Below, one piece after another: positions 16,246 through 23,840 of a stretch of 43,436 nt of DNA; within the stretch, counting starts at the first letter, position 1, and each line of letters begins with the position of its first letter. This stretch comes from Lachnospiraceae bacterium. GTDB lineage: Bacteria > Bacillota > Clostridia > Lachnospirales > Lachnospiraceae. Position numbers and translations under genes: made by a program. The stretch is taken from positions 1 through 43,436 of the forward strand of contig CAAGFP010000099.1 of assembly GCA_900769175.1 (NCBI GenBank), given 5' to 3'. The notes beneath the pieces were generated by a model. That model had not been told where the DNA came from and did no database searches. It was given only the letters and a program-made list of their open reading frames with translations.

Positions 16246-16428
16246 CTATTTTTCTTCAAACGATTCGCATAGTGATTGTATAGTGCTTAAATACATCACC
16301 GTTTTTTCATGTTCCGCAAAAGAGAAGCACGCTTTCAGGTAGATTGCATTTTGGCAGTCCGTAGGTGGAATATATATTTCACCTAAATGTTTGCAATTCT
16401 TGCACTTTTCGTTTCCTGTGATATTCAT
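16246..16428 (-). CDS. Small Cys-containing early protein (60 aa)
   Basis: Reads MNITGNEKCKNCKHLGEIYI and includes further cysteines (DCQNA, ACFSF, LCESF). The CxxC pairs suggest a small zinc-binding protein. The ATG lies just after the previous stop, with GGAGGAATAGGA as ribosome site. Function unknown. Confidence 0.6.
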   Translation of the reverse strand: MNITGNEKCKNCKHLGEIYIPPTDCQNAIYLKACFSFAEHEKTVMYLSTIQSLCESFEEK

Positions 16429-16430
16429 TC

Positions 16431-16571
16431 CTATTCCTCCGAAATAGTAGTGCCGCCATCATCAACCATGATACCGTTTTCAAACTTCCTGCCGCACTTT
16501 CCGCATTTCATGCATGTAAACCATACTTCTTCATTTTCGCATTCTTTTGCTAGTATGTAGTCTACTATCAT
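16431..16571 (-). CDS. Small zinc-knuckle-like protein (46 aa)
   Basis: The frame from ATG 16571 to TAG 16431 begins MIVDYILAKECENEEVWFTC and continues CMKCGKCGRKF, a CxxCxxC cluster. Ribosome site GTGAGGATAAACG. Closely spaced with both neighbours in the early operon. Function unknown. Confidence 0.55.
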   Translation of the reverse strand: MIVDYILAKECENEEVWFTCMKCGKCGRKFENGIMVDDGGTTISEE

Positions 16572-16580
16572 CGTTTATCC

Positions 16581-16724
16581 TCACTTTCCTTTGATTAAAA
16601 TTGCTACTTCGTTCGCTATCGAATGTGCTATTATACACATCATGATAAAATCAGTATCATCAAAACTGCTTATGCCATCTTTCGTCATACACATCAGTAC
16701 GAATATAGCTATAAAAGTTATCAT
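16581..16724 (-). CDS. Small hydrophobic protein (47 aa)
   Basis: ATG 16724 overlaps the stop of the upstream 124-aa gene. It encodes MITFIAIFVLMCMTKDGISS, a likely membrane segment, then a second hydrophobic stretch (DFIMMCIIAHSIANEVAILI). Ribosome site AGGTGCAAAAGA. Could be a small membrane protein; role unknown. Confidence 0.45.
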   Translation of the reverse strand: MITFIAIFVLMCMTKDGISSFDDTDFIMMCIIAHSIANEVAILIKGK

Positions 16725-17095
16725 TCTTTTGCACCTGATAGCCTTTCCAGTTCATCCGCTGCCAGCGACAGCCACGATGTATCATCTTCCTCAAAGCACA
16801 CTCCATAGGTGTCCTGATAGTATGGGCAGCTTCCTTTGCCGCATGAAATTCTATCGTCTGGATGCTTCCTGTTATGCTGGTTCATGTGGCAGCTGTCTAA
16901 ATATACGCTTCCCATGCACCGCATAGCCTTAATCATGTCCTCTATGTTCATTCCTGCTACATCTGCCTTGTCTTCTTCATTGTCGTGTTCTTCTTTACAC
17001 TTTTTGCATTGTTCGAAACTATTACCACCACTACAATTTACACAATATGGCGGGTCAAACTCGTCAAATTTTTCTTTATCCGACCACCAGCTCAT
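16721..17095 (-). CDS. Cys-rich hypothetical protein (124 aa)
   Basis: Contains CVNCSGG...CKKCKEEHD near the N-terminus and C..GSCPYYQDTYGVC further on, suggesting two metal sites. The start MSWW follows GAGGTGAGCGTGA. It overlaps the remnant HNH frame upstream by 20 bases. I see no recognisable enzyme motif. Confidence 0.6.
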   Translation of the reverse strand: MSWWSDKEKFDEFDPPYCVNCSGGNSFEQCKKCKEEHDNEEDKADVAGMNIEDMIKAMRCMGSVYLDSCHMNQHNRKHPDDRISCGKGSCPYYQDTYGVCFEEDDTSWLSLAADELERLSGAKE

Positions 17096-17261
17096 TCACG
17101 CTCACCTCTTTCAAAAGAAGAATACTACATTTTTCGATTTTCCGCATCAACTTCTGTCCGCGGTTACCGCATATAATGCAGCATTCTTTATCTCTATGCC
17201 ATACTCTCCGCCGTACTGCCGGAGATATTTCTAATGCTCTCGATCTCTTGCTTTTCGCCAT
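17076..17261 (-). pseudogene. Truncated HNH endonuclease remnant
   Basis: The N-terminal 35 residues (MAKSKRSRALEISPAVRRRV, then DKECCIICGNRGQ) match the start of the small HNH nucleases common in clostridial phages, including the first CxxC of the zinc site. After GNRGQ the family pattern stops. The rest is unrelated sequence that ends inside the next gene, and the HNH core and second CxxC are missing. It looks like an internal deletion that fused the 5' end to the next gene's leader. Presumably inactive. Confidence 0.65.
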
Positions 17262-17270
17262 CTATTCCTC

Positions 17271-18302
17271 CTAATATTTTATAAAATCTTCTCCGTATAT
17301 CTTGTTTAGCTCATCAAATACATGGCTCATTCCCAGGCCGTTTTTATTAGGCTGCCAGATTCCAGCCTCGTTATATTCTCCTCCCTCTATGCAGTAACGG
17401 TACTGCCGTGGATGAGTTTCTTTTAATCTCTGGAATCTTGTGGGCTCTTTTTCTAAATGGCAGCCGAATCCGCAAAATATGCAGCCTGTTCTATTGCATC
17501 CTGTAGTAGTTAGTTGTTTTACTTTTTTCGTTTCGAATATCTCTAATTCAGGATCTACCTCACTCCATCTAATCTGCTCTGGATATATTGCATATTCTAT
17601 AGATCCGTATACGCTTGCTATTTTTAAATCATGGTCTTTTAAATATTGGAGTATGTCCTGCTCTGTCCAAAAGCTTATCGGATTACTAACCGGCATTTTC
17701 ATATCAAATCCATTGCATCCATTTTTCATCCATAACTGCATCCGCAAATTACTCTCTTCTGCCAGTTGCCCTAAAAATGGTTTTTTACCGCTTTGTTTTG
17801 CGAAATGTTTTGCGGGTTGTTTTTTCATAACGCTGCAGCATTTATCAGATATAAAAAAATCTAAATCTGCAATAGCTTTATATTTCTCAGACACGTAACC
17901 CCTTTTTATACGGCCATCAATCCAGCCGTTACTGCCCCCATTTTTCTTTATGTAGTAAATTGTATTTGATGTTTCTTTACTAATCACCGGATAACCATAT
18001 GTTTTTATAACCTCATCAAATCGCGTTTTAGGCCGCATAATCGTAACATTATCAAAAGTTTTAACAAATTCTCTTATCTCCGGATATTCTAAGCCAGTAT
18101 CTACAAATACCGCCTCTACATCTGGATATAGGTTTCTTACAAGGTCTAACAAAACGGTGCTATCCTTACCTCCGGAGAATGAAACATATACTTCACCATC
18201 CCAATAATCGTGCCAATCTCTGATCCTGCGCTCTGTCATCCGGATTTTGTCGCTTAATGGAAGTGATTGCATTTGCAGCAAATCTGCTTTTGTGTGTTTC
18301 AT
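17271..18302 (-). CDS. PAPS-reductase / DndC-family ATP pyrophosphatase
   Basis: A 343-aa protein. The PP-loop SFSGGKDST at residues 41-49 binds ATP; VFVDTGLEYPEI is the next strand; DKCCSVMKKQP carries the paired Cys of PAPS-reductase relatives. The C-terminal cluster C-x4-C-x2-C-x3-C in GCNRTGCIFCGFGCH could hold an iron-sulphur centre, as in DndC-like enzymes. The family ranges from sulphate assimilation to nucleic-acid thiolation. In a phage early operon beside two DNA methylases, a DNA- or tRNA-modification role is more likely than assimilation (inference). Ribosome site AAAGGTTGAGCAG. Confidence 0.8.
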   Translation of the reverse strand: MKHTKADLLQMQSLPLSDKIRMTERRIRDWHDYWDGEVYVSFSGGKDSTVLLDLVRNLYPDVEAVFVDTGLEYPEIREFVKTFDNVTIMRPKTRFDEVIKTYGYPVISKETSNTIYYIKKNGGSNGWIDGRIKRGYVSEKYKAIADLDFFISDKCCSVMKKQPAKHFAKQSGKKPFLGQLAEESNLRMQLWMKNGCNGFDMKMPVSNPISFWTEQDILQYLKDHDLKIASVYGSIEYAIYPEQIRWSEVDPELEIFETKKVKQLTTTGCNRTGCIFCGFGCHLEKEPTRFQRLKETHPRQYRYCIEGGEYNEAGIWQPNKNGLGMSHVFDELNKIYGEDFIKY

Positions 18303-18344
18303 CTGCTCAACCTTTCACAATATTATGTAATATCTGTTTTTTTA

Positions 18345-18590
18345 TCATTCCTGCTCACCGCCTTTTACTATCTCAATAGCTTCTTTTGCAGCTTGATAAT
18401 GCCCTTCCCAATAGTCTTCGGAACAGTGCATGATTGGGTCGTCACGCAATTCTTCAAGCTGTGCAATTACTTTCTCTTTCTCTTGCAGTGCTTCGATTGC
18501 CATGTTCAGTGCTGTTTTATCTTCTTCTGATAGCTCATGCCCGAACACCTGTAAATCTTCCAGATGGTTTGCTGCTTCTTCTCTGGTCAT
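18345..18590 (-). CDS. Small helical early protein (81 aa)
   Basis: MTREEAANHLEDLQVFGHEL starts a pattern common to short phage proteins that continues DKTALNMAIEALQEKEKVIA: two amphipathic helices, a probable coiled coil. The ATG overlaps the previous stop by 4 bases. Function unknown. Confidence 0.6.
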   Translation of the reverse strand: MTREEAANHLEDLQVFGHELSEEDKTALNMAIEALQEKEKVIAQLEELRDDPIMHCSEDYWEGHYQAAKEAIEIVKGGEQE

Positions 18591-18796
18591 TCTGATTCAC
18601 CTCGCACAATGTCAAACTGCTCTCCGATTTCTTTCAGACAATCTGCCAGATGGTATGCTACTGACTTAAACCATTCAACACTTCTTCCTTCGCATACATT
18701 TTCTCTTTCTTCTGCGGTCAAATCGCTAAAGCAGATTGGCTGCCATTTTCCATCTCGCTGTACTCTGAAATAGATTCCGTCTAATTCTCTATTCAT
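18587..18796 (-). CDS. Hypothetical early protein (69 aa)
   Basis: Begins MNRELDGIYFRVQRDGKWQP, followed by ICFSDLTAEERENVCEGRSV. ATG 18796 (ribosome site GGCGGTGG) is preferred over an in-frame GTG at 18805. It overlaps both neighbours by a few bases, showing translational coupling. The pattern of W and acidic residues suggests a small globular protein; no family recognised. Confidence 0.6.
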   Translation of the reverse strand: MNRELDGIYFRVQRDGKWQPICFSDLTAEERENVCEGRSVEWFKSVAYHLADCLKEIGEQFDIVRGESE

Positions 18797-19040
18797 CGTT
18801 TCCACCGCCTATCTCAATCGTCAGCTTTACAGTTCTTCCGTCTTTCAGTTTCCATTCATATCCGCTCTTGTCTGTCTTTTCACATTCAAACCCTCCGATC
18901 AGTTTTTCGACCATATAATCACGAACGGCATTTATAGCTTCGTCAGTGCATTCGGTTTTGTTCTGCCACATTGTCTTGCTTTTGTTAAGAGTTCCTGCGT
19001 ATATTGCAAACGCACCACATCCTACATGATATTCTGCCAT
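18789..19040 (-). CDS. Hypothetical early protein (83 aa)
   Basis: Begins MAEYHVGCGAFAIYAGTLNK and has an alpha/beta pattern (TDEAINAVRDYMVEKLIGG, then YEWKLKDGRTVKLTIEIG). I recall similar GAFAIYAGTLN proteins in Lachnospiraceae phages but know no function. It starts in a TAATG overlap with the 38-aa gene. Confidence 0.6.
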   Translation of the reverse strand: MAEYHVGCGAFAIYAGTLNKSKTMWQNKTECTDEAINAVRDYMVEKLIGGFECEKTDKSGYEWKLKDGRTVKLTIEIGGGNDE

Positions 19041-19156
19041 TATTCTTCACCGCCTATCTGAATGCCTGTAATATCTCTAAATATTTCTGGGTCAAAGTTT
19101 GGAATGTCTTGAATAATCTGCTTATTTTCTTCCATCAGCTTCTTTTTGTCAATCAT
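19040..19156 (-). CDS. Very small early protein (38 aa)
   Basis: The frame from ATG 19156 (after AAAGGAGTAAACC) to TAA 19040 encodes MIDKKKLMEENKQIIQDIPN and eighteen more residues. Strong ribosome site and TAATG coupling to the next gene support translation. Helical and charged; function unknown. Confidence 0.55.
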   Translation of the reverse strand: MIDKKKLMEENKQIIQDIPNFDPEIFRDITGIQIGGEE

Positions 19157-19415
19157 GGTTTACTCCTTTCAAAATTCGCTTGCTTTTCTGCTGGTTTTTG
19201 AGTTCAGCATATATTTCGTTAAGTTCGCTAATAAAGTCCGCCATTTCGTCGATTTTCAGCCTTAAAAAGCTATTTCTACGCACTATAGCCACATCATCTC
19301 CGCTGTACATGTAAACGGTTCTTTTCGGCAGCTCGCTTTCTATTGCATAAATTCCTGCGTTCTCGCAGTTTTTCGCCATCCGGTCAATGTCTATCTTCAT
19401 TCCGTTCAGGTTCAT
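19149..19415 (-). CDS. Hypothetical early protein (88 aa)
   Basis: ATG 19415 follows AGAGGTGGAAGGA and is preferred over the in-frame GTG at 19424. It encodes an alpha/beta protein (MNLNGMKIDIDRMAKNCENA ... TVYMYSGDDVAIVRRNSFL) with a C-terminal helix (MADFISELNEIYAELKNQQ). Unrecognised. Confidence 0.6.
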   Translation of the reverse strand: MNLNGMKIDIDRMAKNCENAGIYAIESELPKRTVYMYSGDDVAIVRRNSFLRLKIDEMADFISELNEIYAELKNQQKSKRILKGVNHD

Positions 19416-19426
19416 TCCTTCCACCT

Positions 19427-19828
19427 CTATTTGTCTTTCAGCTTTCGCAAAGCTCTTCTGTGATAGTTGTGTGTCCGTTCCCAGCTATATCCGACCTTTA
19501 CGCAGATGTCTTCCCACTTCATACCGTCGATGTATCGGTACCGGCATATTGTTCTTTCTACCGGTTCCAGGCTTTCTATGGCATGTTCAATCTTGATCCG
19601 CTGCTTTATCAGCTTCCGGCGTTTCATCTTGAGAATGTTTTTCAGGTGTTCCGTATCTGCTATGACATCGCCTATGCGGTCCGCTTTTACCTTCGGCGCA
19701 GACGGCATGTCTGATATTATCTTCCCATGCATACCGGTCACAGGGCTTTCCATTTCGTCTATTTCTTCTTCCAGCTGGCGTATCTCGCTTAATATGGCTT
19801 GATATTTTGCAAGTTCATATTTCGTCAT
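19427..19828 (-). CDS. Sigma-70 region-4-like / ArpU-type late transcription regulator
   Basis: A 133-aa protein. An N-terminal coiled coil (ILSEIRQLEEEIDEMESPVT) is followed by a C-terminal helix-turn-helix with region-4 pattern (ESLEPVERTICRYRYIDGMK, WEDICVKVGYSWERTHNYHR). Proteins of this kind sit at the end of early operons in Gram-positive phages and activate late transcription. The inverted repeat at the 14.42-kb promoter is its plausible target (inference). It overlaps RusA by 4 bases. Confidence 0.75.
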   Translation of the reverse strand: MTKYELAKYQAILSEIRQLEEEIDEMESPVTGMHGKIISDMPSAPKVKADRIGDVIADTEHLKNILKMKRRKLIKQRIKIEHAIESLEPVERTICRYRYIDGMKWEDICVKVGYSWERTHNYHRRALRKLKDK

Positions 19829-20238
19829 TCGTCCACCTTCATTCGTCTTAATATAACCTCTACTTTCCCGGCTTCTCCGTACACCTTGTAAACATGCAGC
19901 GATACAATCTGGCTGTCGTCCTTATATGCAATCCCATTTAAGGCATCCAATATTGTCTTTGCGATGTTGTCGCAGTCCGGCTTTTTCGTCGGCAGGATAA
20001 ATCCCTGCAACTTCCGTTCACGGTCTTTCTTGGTTCCAGACTTCGGCACCCGGCATGTTGCCTTGATAAAGACTTCCATCGGTCCTTCATACATCCCGCC
20101 GCCGGTCTGCCGTATGTATTCATCCTGTACCAGCTTTTCATATGCCCGGGTTTTCTCCGGGGTGTACGCATGTCCACCCCGGGTAAATCTCGGTCTGCCT
20201 TTTCCATATGGTTCAGCTAAAATCTCAAACTCTATCAT
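19825..20238 (-). CDS. rusA: RusA-type Holliday-junction resolvase
   Basis: A 137-aa protein. N-terminal IEFEILAEPYGKGRPRFTR is the RusA entry strand. The catalytic acidic cluster lies in KKPDCDNIAKTILDALNG and YKDDSQIV (Asp residues, Mg-binding). It resolves branched DNA from replication and recombination before packaging. ATG 20238 is chosen for its AAGGAGCATGAGAAA ribosome site; the upstream extension is not conserved in character. Confidence 0.9.
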   Translation of the reverse strand: MIEFEILAEPYGKGRPRFTRGGHAYTPEKTRAYEKLVQDEYIRQTGGGMYEGPMEVFIKATCRVPKSGTKKDRERKLQGFILPTKKPDCDNIAKTILDALNGIAYKDDSQIVSLHVYKVYGEAGKVEVILRRMKVDE

Positions 20239-20270
20239 TTTCTCATGCTCCTTAAAGCCTGTGCTAAAAT

Positions 20271-20693
20271 TCAAAAGGGACAATCGTCATCCTCAATCGC
20301 TGCGAATCCTTCCGGCACTCCGGTCTGGTCATCTGCAAGCGGTGCAGCTGCTGCCCGTTCTGATTCTGTTTTCCGGTCTCCCCATTCCAGGAATTCCACC
20401 CGGTCTGCAATAACATCGGTGGTGTAAACCTTGTTTCCGTTTTTATCAGTATATGAGCCGGTCTGCAATCTGCCTTGCACTCCGCATAATCTGCCTTTTG
20501 TAAGGAACCGTTCGCAGTTCTCCGCCTGTTTTCCGAAACATGTTACCCGTGGGAATTCTGTCTGCTTTTCCGCACCTGCTTTTACAGGTCTGTCAATCGC
20601 CAATGTAAACCGGCATACCGCCATCTGTGTTCTGGCGGTGTATCGTACTTCAGGATCTCTAACGAGACGGCCAATCAAATTTACTGAATTCAT
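20271..20693 (-). CDS. ssb: Single-stranded DNA-binding protein
   Basis: A 140-aa OB-fold protein: MNSVNLIGRLVRDPEVRYT, then FTLAIDRPVKA, GRLCGVQGRLQTGSY and an acidic tail ending EDDDCPF, the conserved protein-interaction tip of bacterial SSBs. It coats single-stranded DNA during replication and recombination. Shorter than host SSB, as typical of phage copies. Confidence 0.93.
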   Translation of the reverse strand: MNSVNLIGRLVRDPEVRYTARTQMAVCRFTLAIDRPVKAGAEKQTEFPRVTCFGKQAENCERFLTKGRLCGVQGRLQTGSYTDKNGNKVYTTDVIADRVEFLEWGDRKTESERAAAAPLADDQTGVPEGFAAIEDDDCPF

Positions 20694-20706
20694 TTTTATT
20701 CCCCCT

Positions 20707-21537
20707 TCATACTAATAAATCATCAAAAGTCATCTGAGGCAGTGGCTTGTATGTAAGCATTTCGTTCACCGCCCGATTATAAAATTCTTTCGAAATTTCA
20801 AAACCGTAGAATTCCCGGTTTAATTCCTGGCACGCTCTGCCGGTTGAACCTGATCCGGCGCACGGGTCAATCACCACATCGCCCTCGTCCGTAAATATCT
20901 CAACCAGCCTTTTGATTACATTAACCGGCTTTTGTGCTGGGTGTATCTTCGGTATGTCCTTTCCGTCACGCTCCCAATTAAACCAGTTAAAAACCATCCT
21001 ACCTGTGCCTCGTATTGTCTTTCCGTTCTCGTCATACTGCGCACCGTTTCTGAATTTCGGAAGATACCCACGATAGAATATAAGCGCATATTCCGTTGCA
21101 CCTGCTATCCGCATATTTGCTTTTAATACTTGCGGGCTGTAATTCTTGATGAATACCAACGGGATGTAATTTACAAATCCATGCTTTTTCGCTGCTTCAA
21201 TTAGCGTGTGCATCTGTTCGAATGCACAAAAGACAATCATGCATGGTGCATCAGAGCTTCTTCCTCTGGAACCGCCTTTTTTCGGCTCTTTCTTCATTAG
21301 CTGACTGCAAAAGTGGAAAAATTCATAAAGATTAAAATTGTAATCGGAGTAGAATGCCGCCTTTCCTGCAAGCTTGCTTTCGCCGTTTTTGTTGTCGCCG
21401 CCCTTGTACCACATCGGATTACTGCCGTAAAAGTTTTTTCCGACGTTGTATGGTACATCCGCAATGACCAGCTGTGCCTTTTTAATCGGGTACCTTTTCC
21501 AGTTCTGCATGCTGTCGTTGTATAACTCACACTTCAT
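20707..21537 (-). CDS. DNA adenine/cytosine-N4 methyltransferase
   Basis: A 276-aa amino-methylase of the order motif IV then motif I. The catalytic motif is DVPY (residues 27-30, a D/N/S-P-P-Y variant). The SAM-binding end reads KPVNVIKRLVEIFTDEGDVV then DPCAGSGSTGRA, with FYGFEISKEFYNRAV. Likely anti-restriction protection of phage DNA; base and site specificity cannot be read from the sequence. Overlaps the next upstream gene by 11 bases. Confidence 0.88.
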   Translation of the reverse strand: MKCELYNDSMQNWKRYPIKKAQLVIADVPYNVGKNFYGSNPMWYKGGDNKNGESKLAGKAAFYSDYNFNLYEFFHFCSQLMKKEPKKGGSRGRSSDAPCMIVFCAFEQMHTLIEAAKKHGFVNYIPLVFIKNYSPQVLKANMRIAGATEYALIFYRGYLPKFRNGAQYDENGKTIRGTGRMVFNWFNWERDGKDIPKIHPAQKPVNVIKRLVEIFTDEGDVVIDPCAGSGSTGRACQELNREFYGFEISKEFYNRAVNEMLTYKPLPQMTFDDLLV

Positions 21538-21850
21538 CGTTTTTCTCGCTTTCTATCAAACATCTGAATTTCTTAAGCATCGCTAAAACCTGAATACCCT
21601 CTGCCAGCTCCGCAGCCAGATTTATTTCCATTCTCCGAATCGGTTTATCCAGGTCATAATCCTTGTACACTGCTGCATGCAGCTCTCTACTGTACATGCT
21701 CACTCTGTCCGCTTCTTCAGACTTTTCAAACAATTCCTCGTCCAGAACGCCGATTGCTTCATGCTTGCTGTGAAATTGAGGCCATGTTTCGTTCGCTCTG
21801 TTCAGCTCATCCGCTGCCATGCAATGGATTTTATTTATAAGTTCTTTCAT
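21527..21850 (-). CDS. MazG-like hypothetical protein (107 aa)
   Basis: All-helical, with a WPQFHSKHEAIGVLDEELFE segment reminiscent of the H-E...EE pattern in MazG-like nucleotide pyrophosphohydrolases, then INLAAELAEGIQVLAMLKKF. The metal-site motif is not clear enough to claim activity. Conserved position between the DnaC-side gene and a methylase. Confidence 0.5.
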   Translation of the reverse strand: MKELINKIHCMAADELNRANETWPQFHSKHEAIGVLDEELFEKSEEADRVSMYSRELHAAVYKDYDLDKPIRRMEINLAAELAEGIQVLAMLKKFRCLIESEKNDEV

Positions 21851-21861
21851 GTTTCTCCCTT

Positions 21862-22221
21862 CTATAAAAAGCTGGTTTGTTCGTCATAGCTTTTTCTTTT
21901 GGTTGTCAGGCTGTATCCTTGCCGGATGATACGGTTTACCCTTTCTGTCTGTTCCAGGTTCGCCATGTACCCGTTAGCCACTTTTTCCGGTGTCGGCAGG
22001 TAGTATTCCTCCGGCAGGTCGAATCCATTTTCGATGCAAAACTCCATAATCTGTCGTTTGTCATAGATGATGTGGTTACGGGTAAGATTCATATTTACGC
22101 CGTCCGGGTAAAATGGATCTTGTCCGCCGTGCTCTTTCAGATACGCATGCCTTGCAAAATCTCCCCTGAGCTCGTTTGTTAGTTCCTTCAACTTCTGCTC
22201 CGGTGTTTTCTTTTTCTTCAT
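21862..22221 (-). CDS. Conserved hypothetical early protein (119 aa)
   Basis: Lysine-rich start (MKKKKTPEQKLKELTNELRG), then HAYLKEHGGQDPFYPDGVNM and a helical second half (YYLPTPEKVANGYMANLEQT). It directly follows the helicase loader with 2 bases spacing and may serve in replication, but no known domain is recognised. Confidence 0.6.
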   Translation of the reverse strand: MKKKKTPEQKLKELTNELRGDFARHAYLKEHGGQDPFYPDGVNMNLTRNHIIYDKRQIMEFCIENGFDLPEEYYLPTPEKVANGYMANLEQTERVNRIIRQGYSLTTKRKSYDEQTSFL

Positions 22222-22223
22222 TG

Positions 22224-23075
22224 CTATAAAACCTCTCGTTTTTTGAATCTATAGTTCTTACTCCTATCCCTTGCAATGCTAAGCGCATTATCGCTTGCCA
22301 TTTCATAAATCCTTGAACCTACCGCACTATCAATCTCTTCCAGCTCGTCAATATAGCGTTCGGAAGATATGATTGTTATCAGTTCCCGGTGCTGGTACCG
22401 GTAATTGATAATCTCATACGCAAGCCGGATATCAGCTGCCGTTGGGTATAGTTCGTTACCCTGCCGGTCCTTCGTGATTTTGAAAAAATCGTCTATGTAC
22501 AGCACATCAACTTTTCGGAATTCATCCATCGCCGGTTCATACTCAGCATCATTTACAATGGCTTTTAGCCTTGCACTGTCCTTCACCCACAGCATGTACC
22601 GGGCTGATTTTCCTTTCAGAAGCATCTCTCTTACGATGGCAGTACACAGATGCGTTTTGCCAGATCCAACGCCGCCGCCGATAAAAAAGCATTTCTCTTC
22701 CATGCTTTCGCAGTTCGCCGCAAAGTTCATGGCTTTTTCCTTCGCCTTCTTCTGCCATTCCTCTTTGGCTTCGTACTTTTCAAAAGTGCATCGCTTAATA
22801 ATCGGCTCTAATCCGCTGGAACGCATTTTGATGATGCTGCTTCTGGTTTTCTTGCAGTCACAGTCCATTGTAGTTTCCCAATAATGGCCGTTCCTTTCTT
22901 TTACAAAGTAGATAAACCCTTTATTCTTGCATTTCTTACAGTCATAGATGCTATTGTCAAGGTTTCCCTCGTCTTCGTTCAATGAGTCTACAAGGAACTG
23001 CACCCTCTCTTTTTCGTCTGGCTTACTCCAGGAAGAGTCCGAGTTTCGGTTTAGTATCTCCTTCAAAGGTTCCAT
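22224..23075 (-). CDS. DnaC-like helicase loader ATPase
   Basis: A 283-aa AAA+ protein. N-terminal Zn ribbon C46/C49 (CKKC) and C72/C74 (CDC); Walker A GGGVGSGKT (133-141); Walker B VLYIDDFF; arginine-finger region SRIYEMA near the C-terminus. It loads the replicative helicase onto phage origin DNA. The start overlaps the replication initiator by 53 bases, so the two are coupled. No phage helicase gene is present, so it should recruit the host DnaB-type helicase (inference). Confidence 0.88.
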   Translation of the reverse strand: MEPLKEILNRNSDSSWSKPDEKERVQFLVDSLNEDEGNLDNSIYDCKKCKNKGFIYFVKERNGHYWETTMDCDCKKTRSSIIKMRSSGLEPIIKRCTFEKYEAKEEWQKKAKEKAMNFAANCESMEEKCFFIGGGVGSGKTHLCTAIVREMLLKGKSARYMLWVKDSARLKAIVNDAEYEPAMDEFRKVDVLYIDDFFKITKDRQGNELYPTAADIRLAYEIINYRYQHRELITIISSERYIDELEEIDSAVGSRIYEMASDNALSIARDRSKNYRFKKREVL

Positions 23076-23838
23076 CGTTCTTATCTCCTCTATTGTCGTA
23101 TTGTCCTTCTAGGACCTTTACAAAGTTATTTGGTTTTACAAGCCAATCGAAAGTTATCATAAATCCGCTGCTTGATTTCCCCTGAAGGAAATTGCTGTGT
23201 CGGATATTGTTTATGGCTTTTATGACAGTATCAACATCATATTGCCTTATTCTTGCCGTTAGGCTCTCATAACGCTTCGTTTTTTCGCTGAGCTTAACAA
23301 TAGGTTTAACTCCTAACTTTGATAAAGAATTCCACGAATCTACAATGCGTTGTACGTCAGTACCACGAATAGTATCTTTAGATACTATTAATTCATTCTT
23401 ATCATTCTTATCATTCTTATCATTCTTGTTAGTTGTTAGGTCTTTGTTAGTGCTTTGTTGGGTCTTTGTTAGGTCATTGTCAGTGTCTTTGTTGGGTTGC
23501 TTTTCATAGACTTGATATTTGTCCCAATTAACAATGGTTATAAGCCGTCCTGTCTTTGTTGATTGGTTTGTTAGAAATTCGTATTTTTCAAATCTCTTTA
23601 TAGCAGTCCTTACATTCTGTCCACTAACACCATTTCCGCAAGCTTTCGCTATACTGTCTAATGATGTAATCATCTGACCTGGCTTACAGATAAACCTTTT
23701 TCCGTTCCATTCCCACTCCTGAGTATCATGATTCGCCATACATAAAAGGGTGATTAAGATTACCTTTTGTTCAGGAGTTGAACATTTCCATATAGGCTTT
23801 TCTATCAAATCCCTATAAAGTTTTATCCAACCATTCAT
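23023..23838 (-). CDS. Replication initiator / DnaD-like replisome organiser
   Basis: A 271-aa protein. N-terminal winged-helix (MNGWIKLYRDLIEKPIWKCS ... GQMITSLDSIAKACG), a variable linker with a short-period NDK repeat, and a C-terminal DnaD-type helical domain (YDVDTVIKAINNIRHSNFLQ, SSGFMITFDWLVKPNNFVK). It binds the origin and hands over to DnaC. ATG 23838 follows GGGGGTGTTGAGA; the longer frame from 23853 has no ribosome site. Confidence 0.82.
   Translation of the reverse strand: MNGWIKLYRDLIEKPIWKCSTPEQKVILITLLCMANHDTQEWEWNGKRFICKPGQMITSLDSIAKACGNGVSGQNVRTAIKRFEKYEFLTNQSTKTGRLITIVNWDKYQVYEKQPNKDTDNDLTKTQQSTNKDLTTNKNDKNDKNDKNELIVSKDTIRGTDVQRIVDSWNSLSKLGVKPIVKLSEKTKRYESLTARIRQYDVDTVIKAINNIRHSNFLQGKSSSGFMITFDWLVKPNNFVKVLEGQYDNRGDKNDGTFEGDTKPKLGLFLE
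23392..23427. repeat. Four 9-bp tandem repeats (atcattctt) inside the initiator gene
   Basis: Three exact copies plus one with a single change at the left end. They encode the NDKNDKNDKNE linker of the initiator. Initiator genes of Gram-positive phages often carry the origin iterons in this place (family knowledge), so the repeat could double as origin DNA; unproven here. Confidence 0.5.
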
Positions 23839-23840
23839 TC

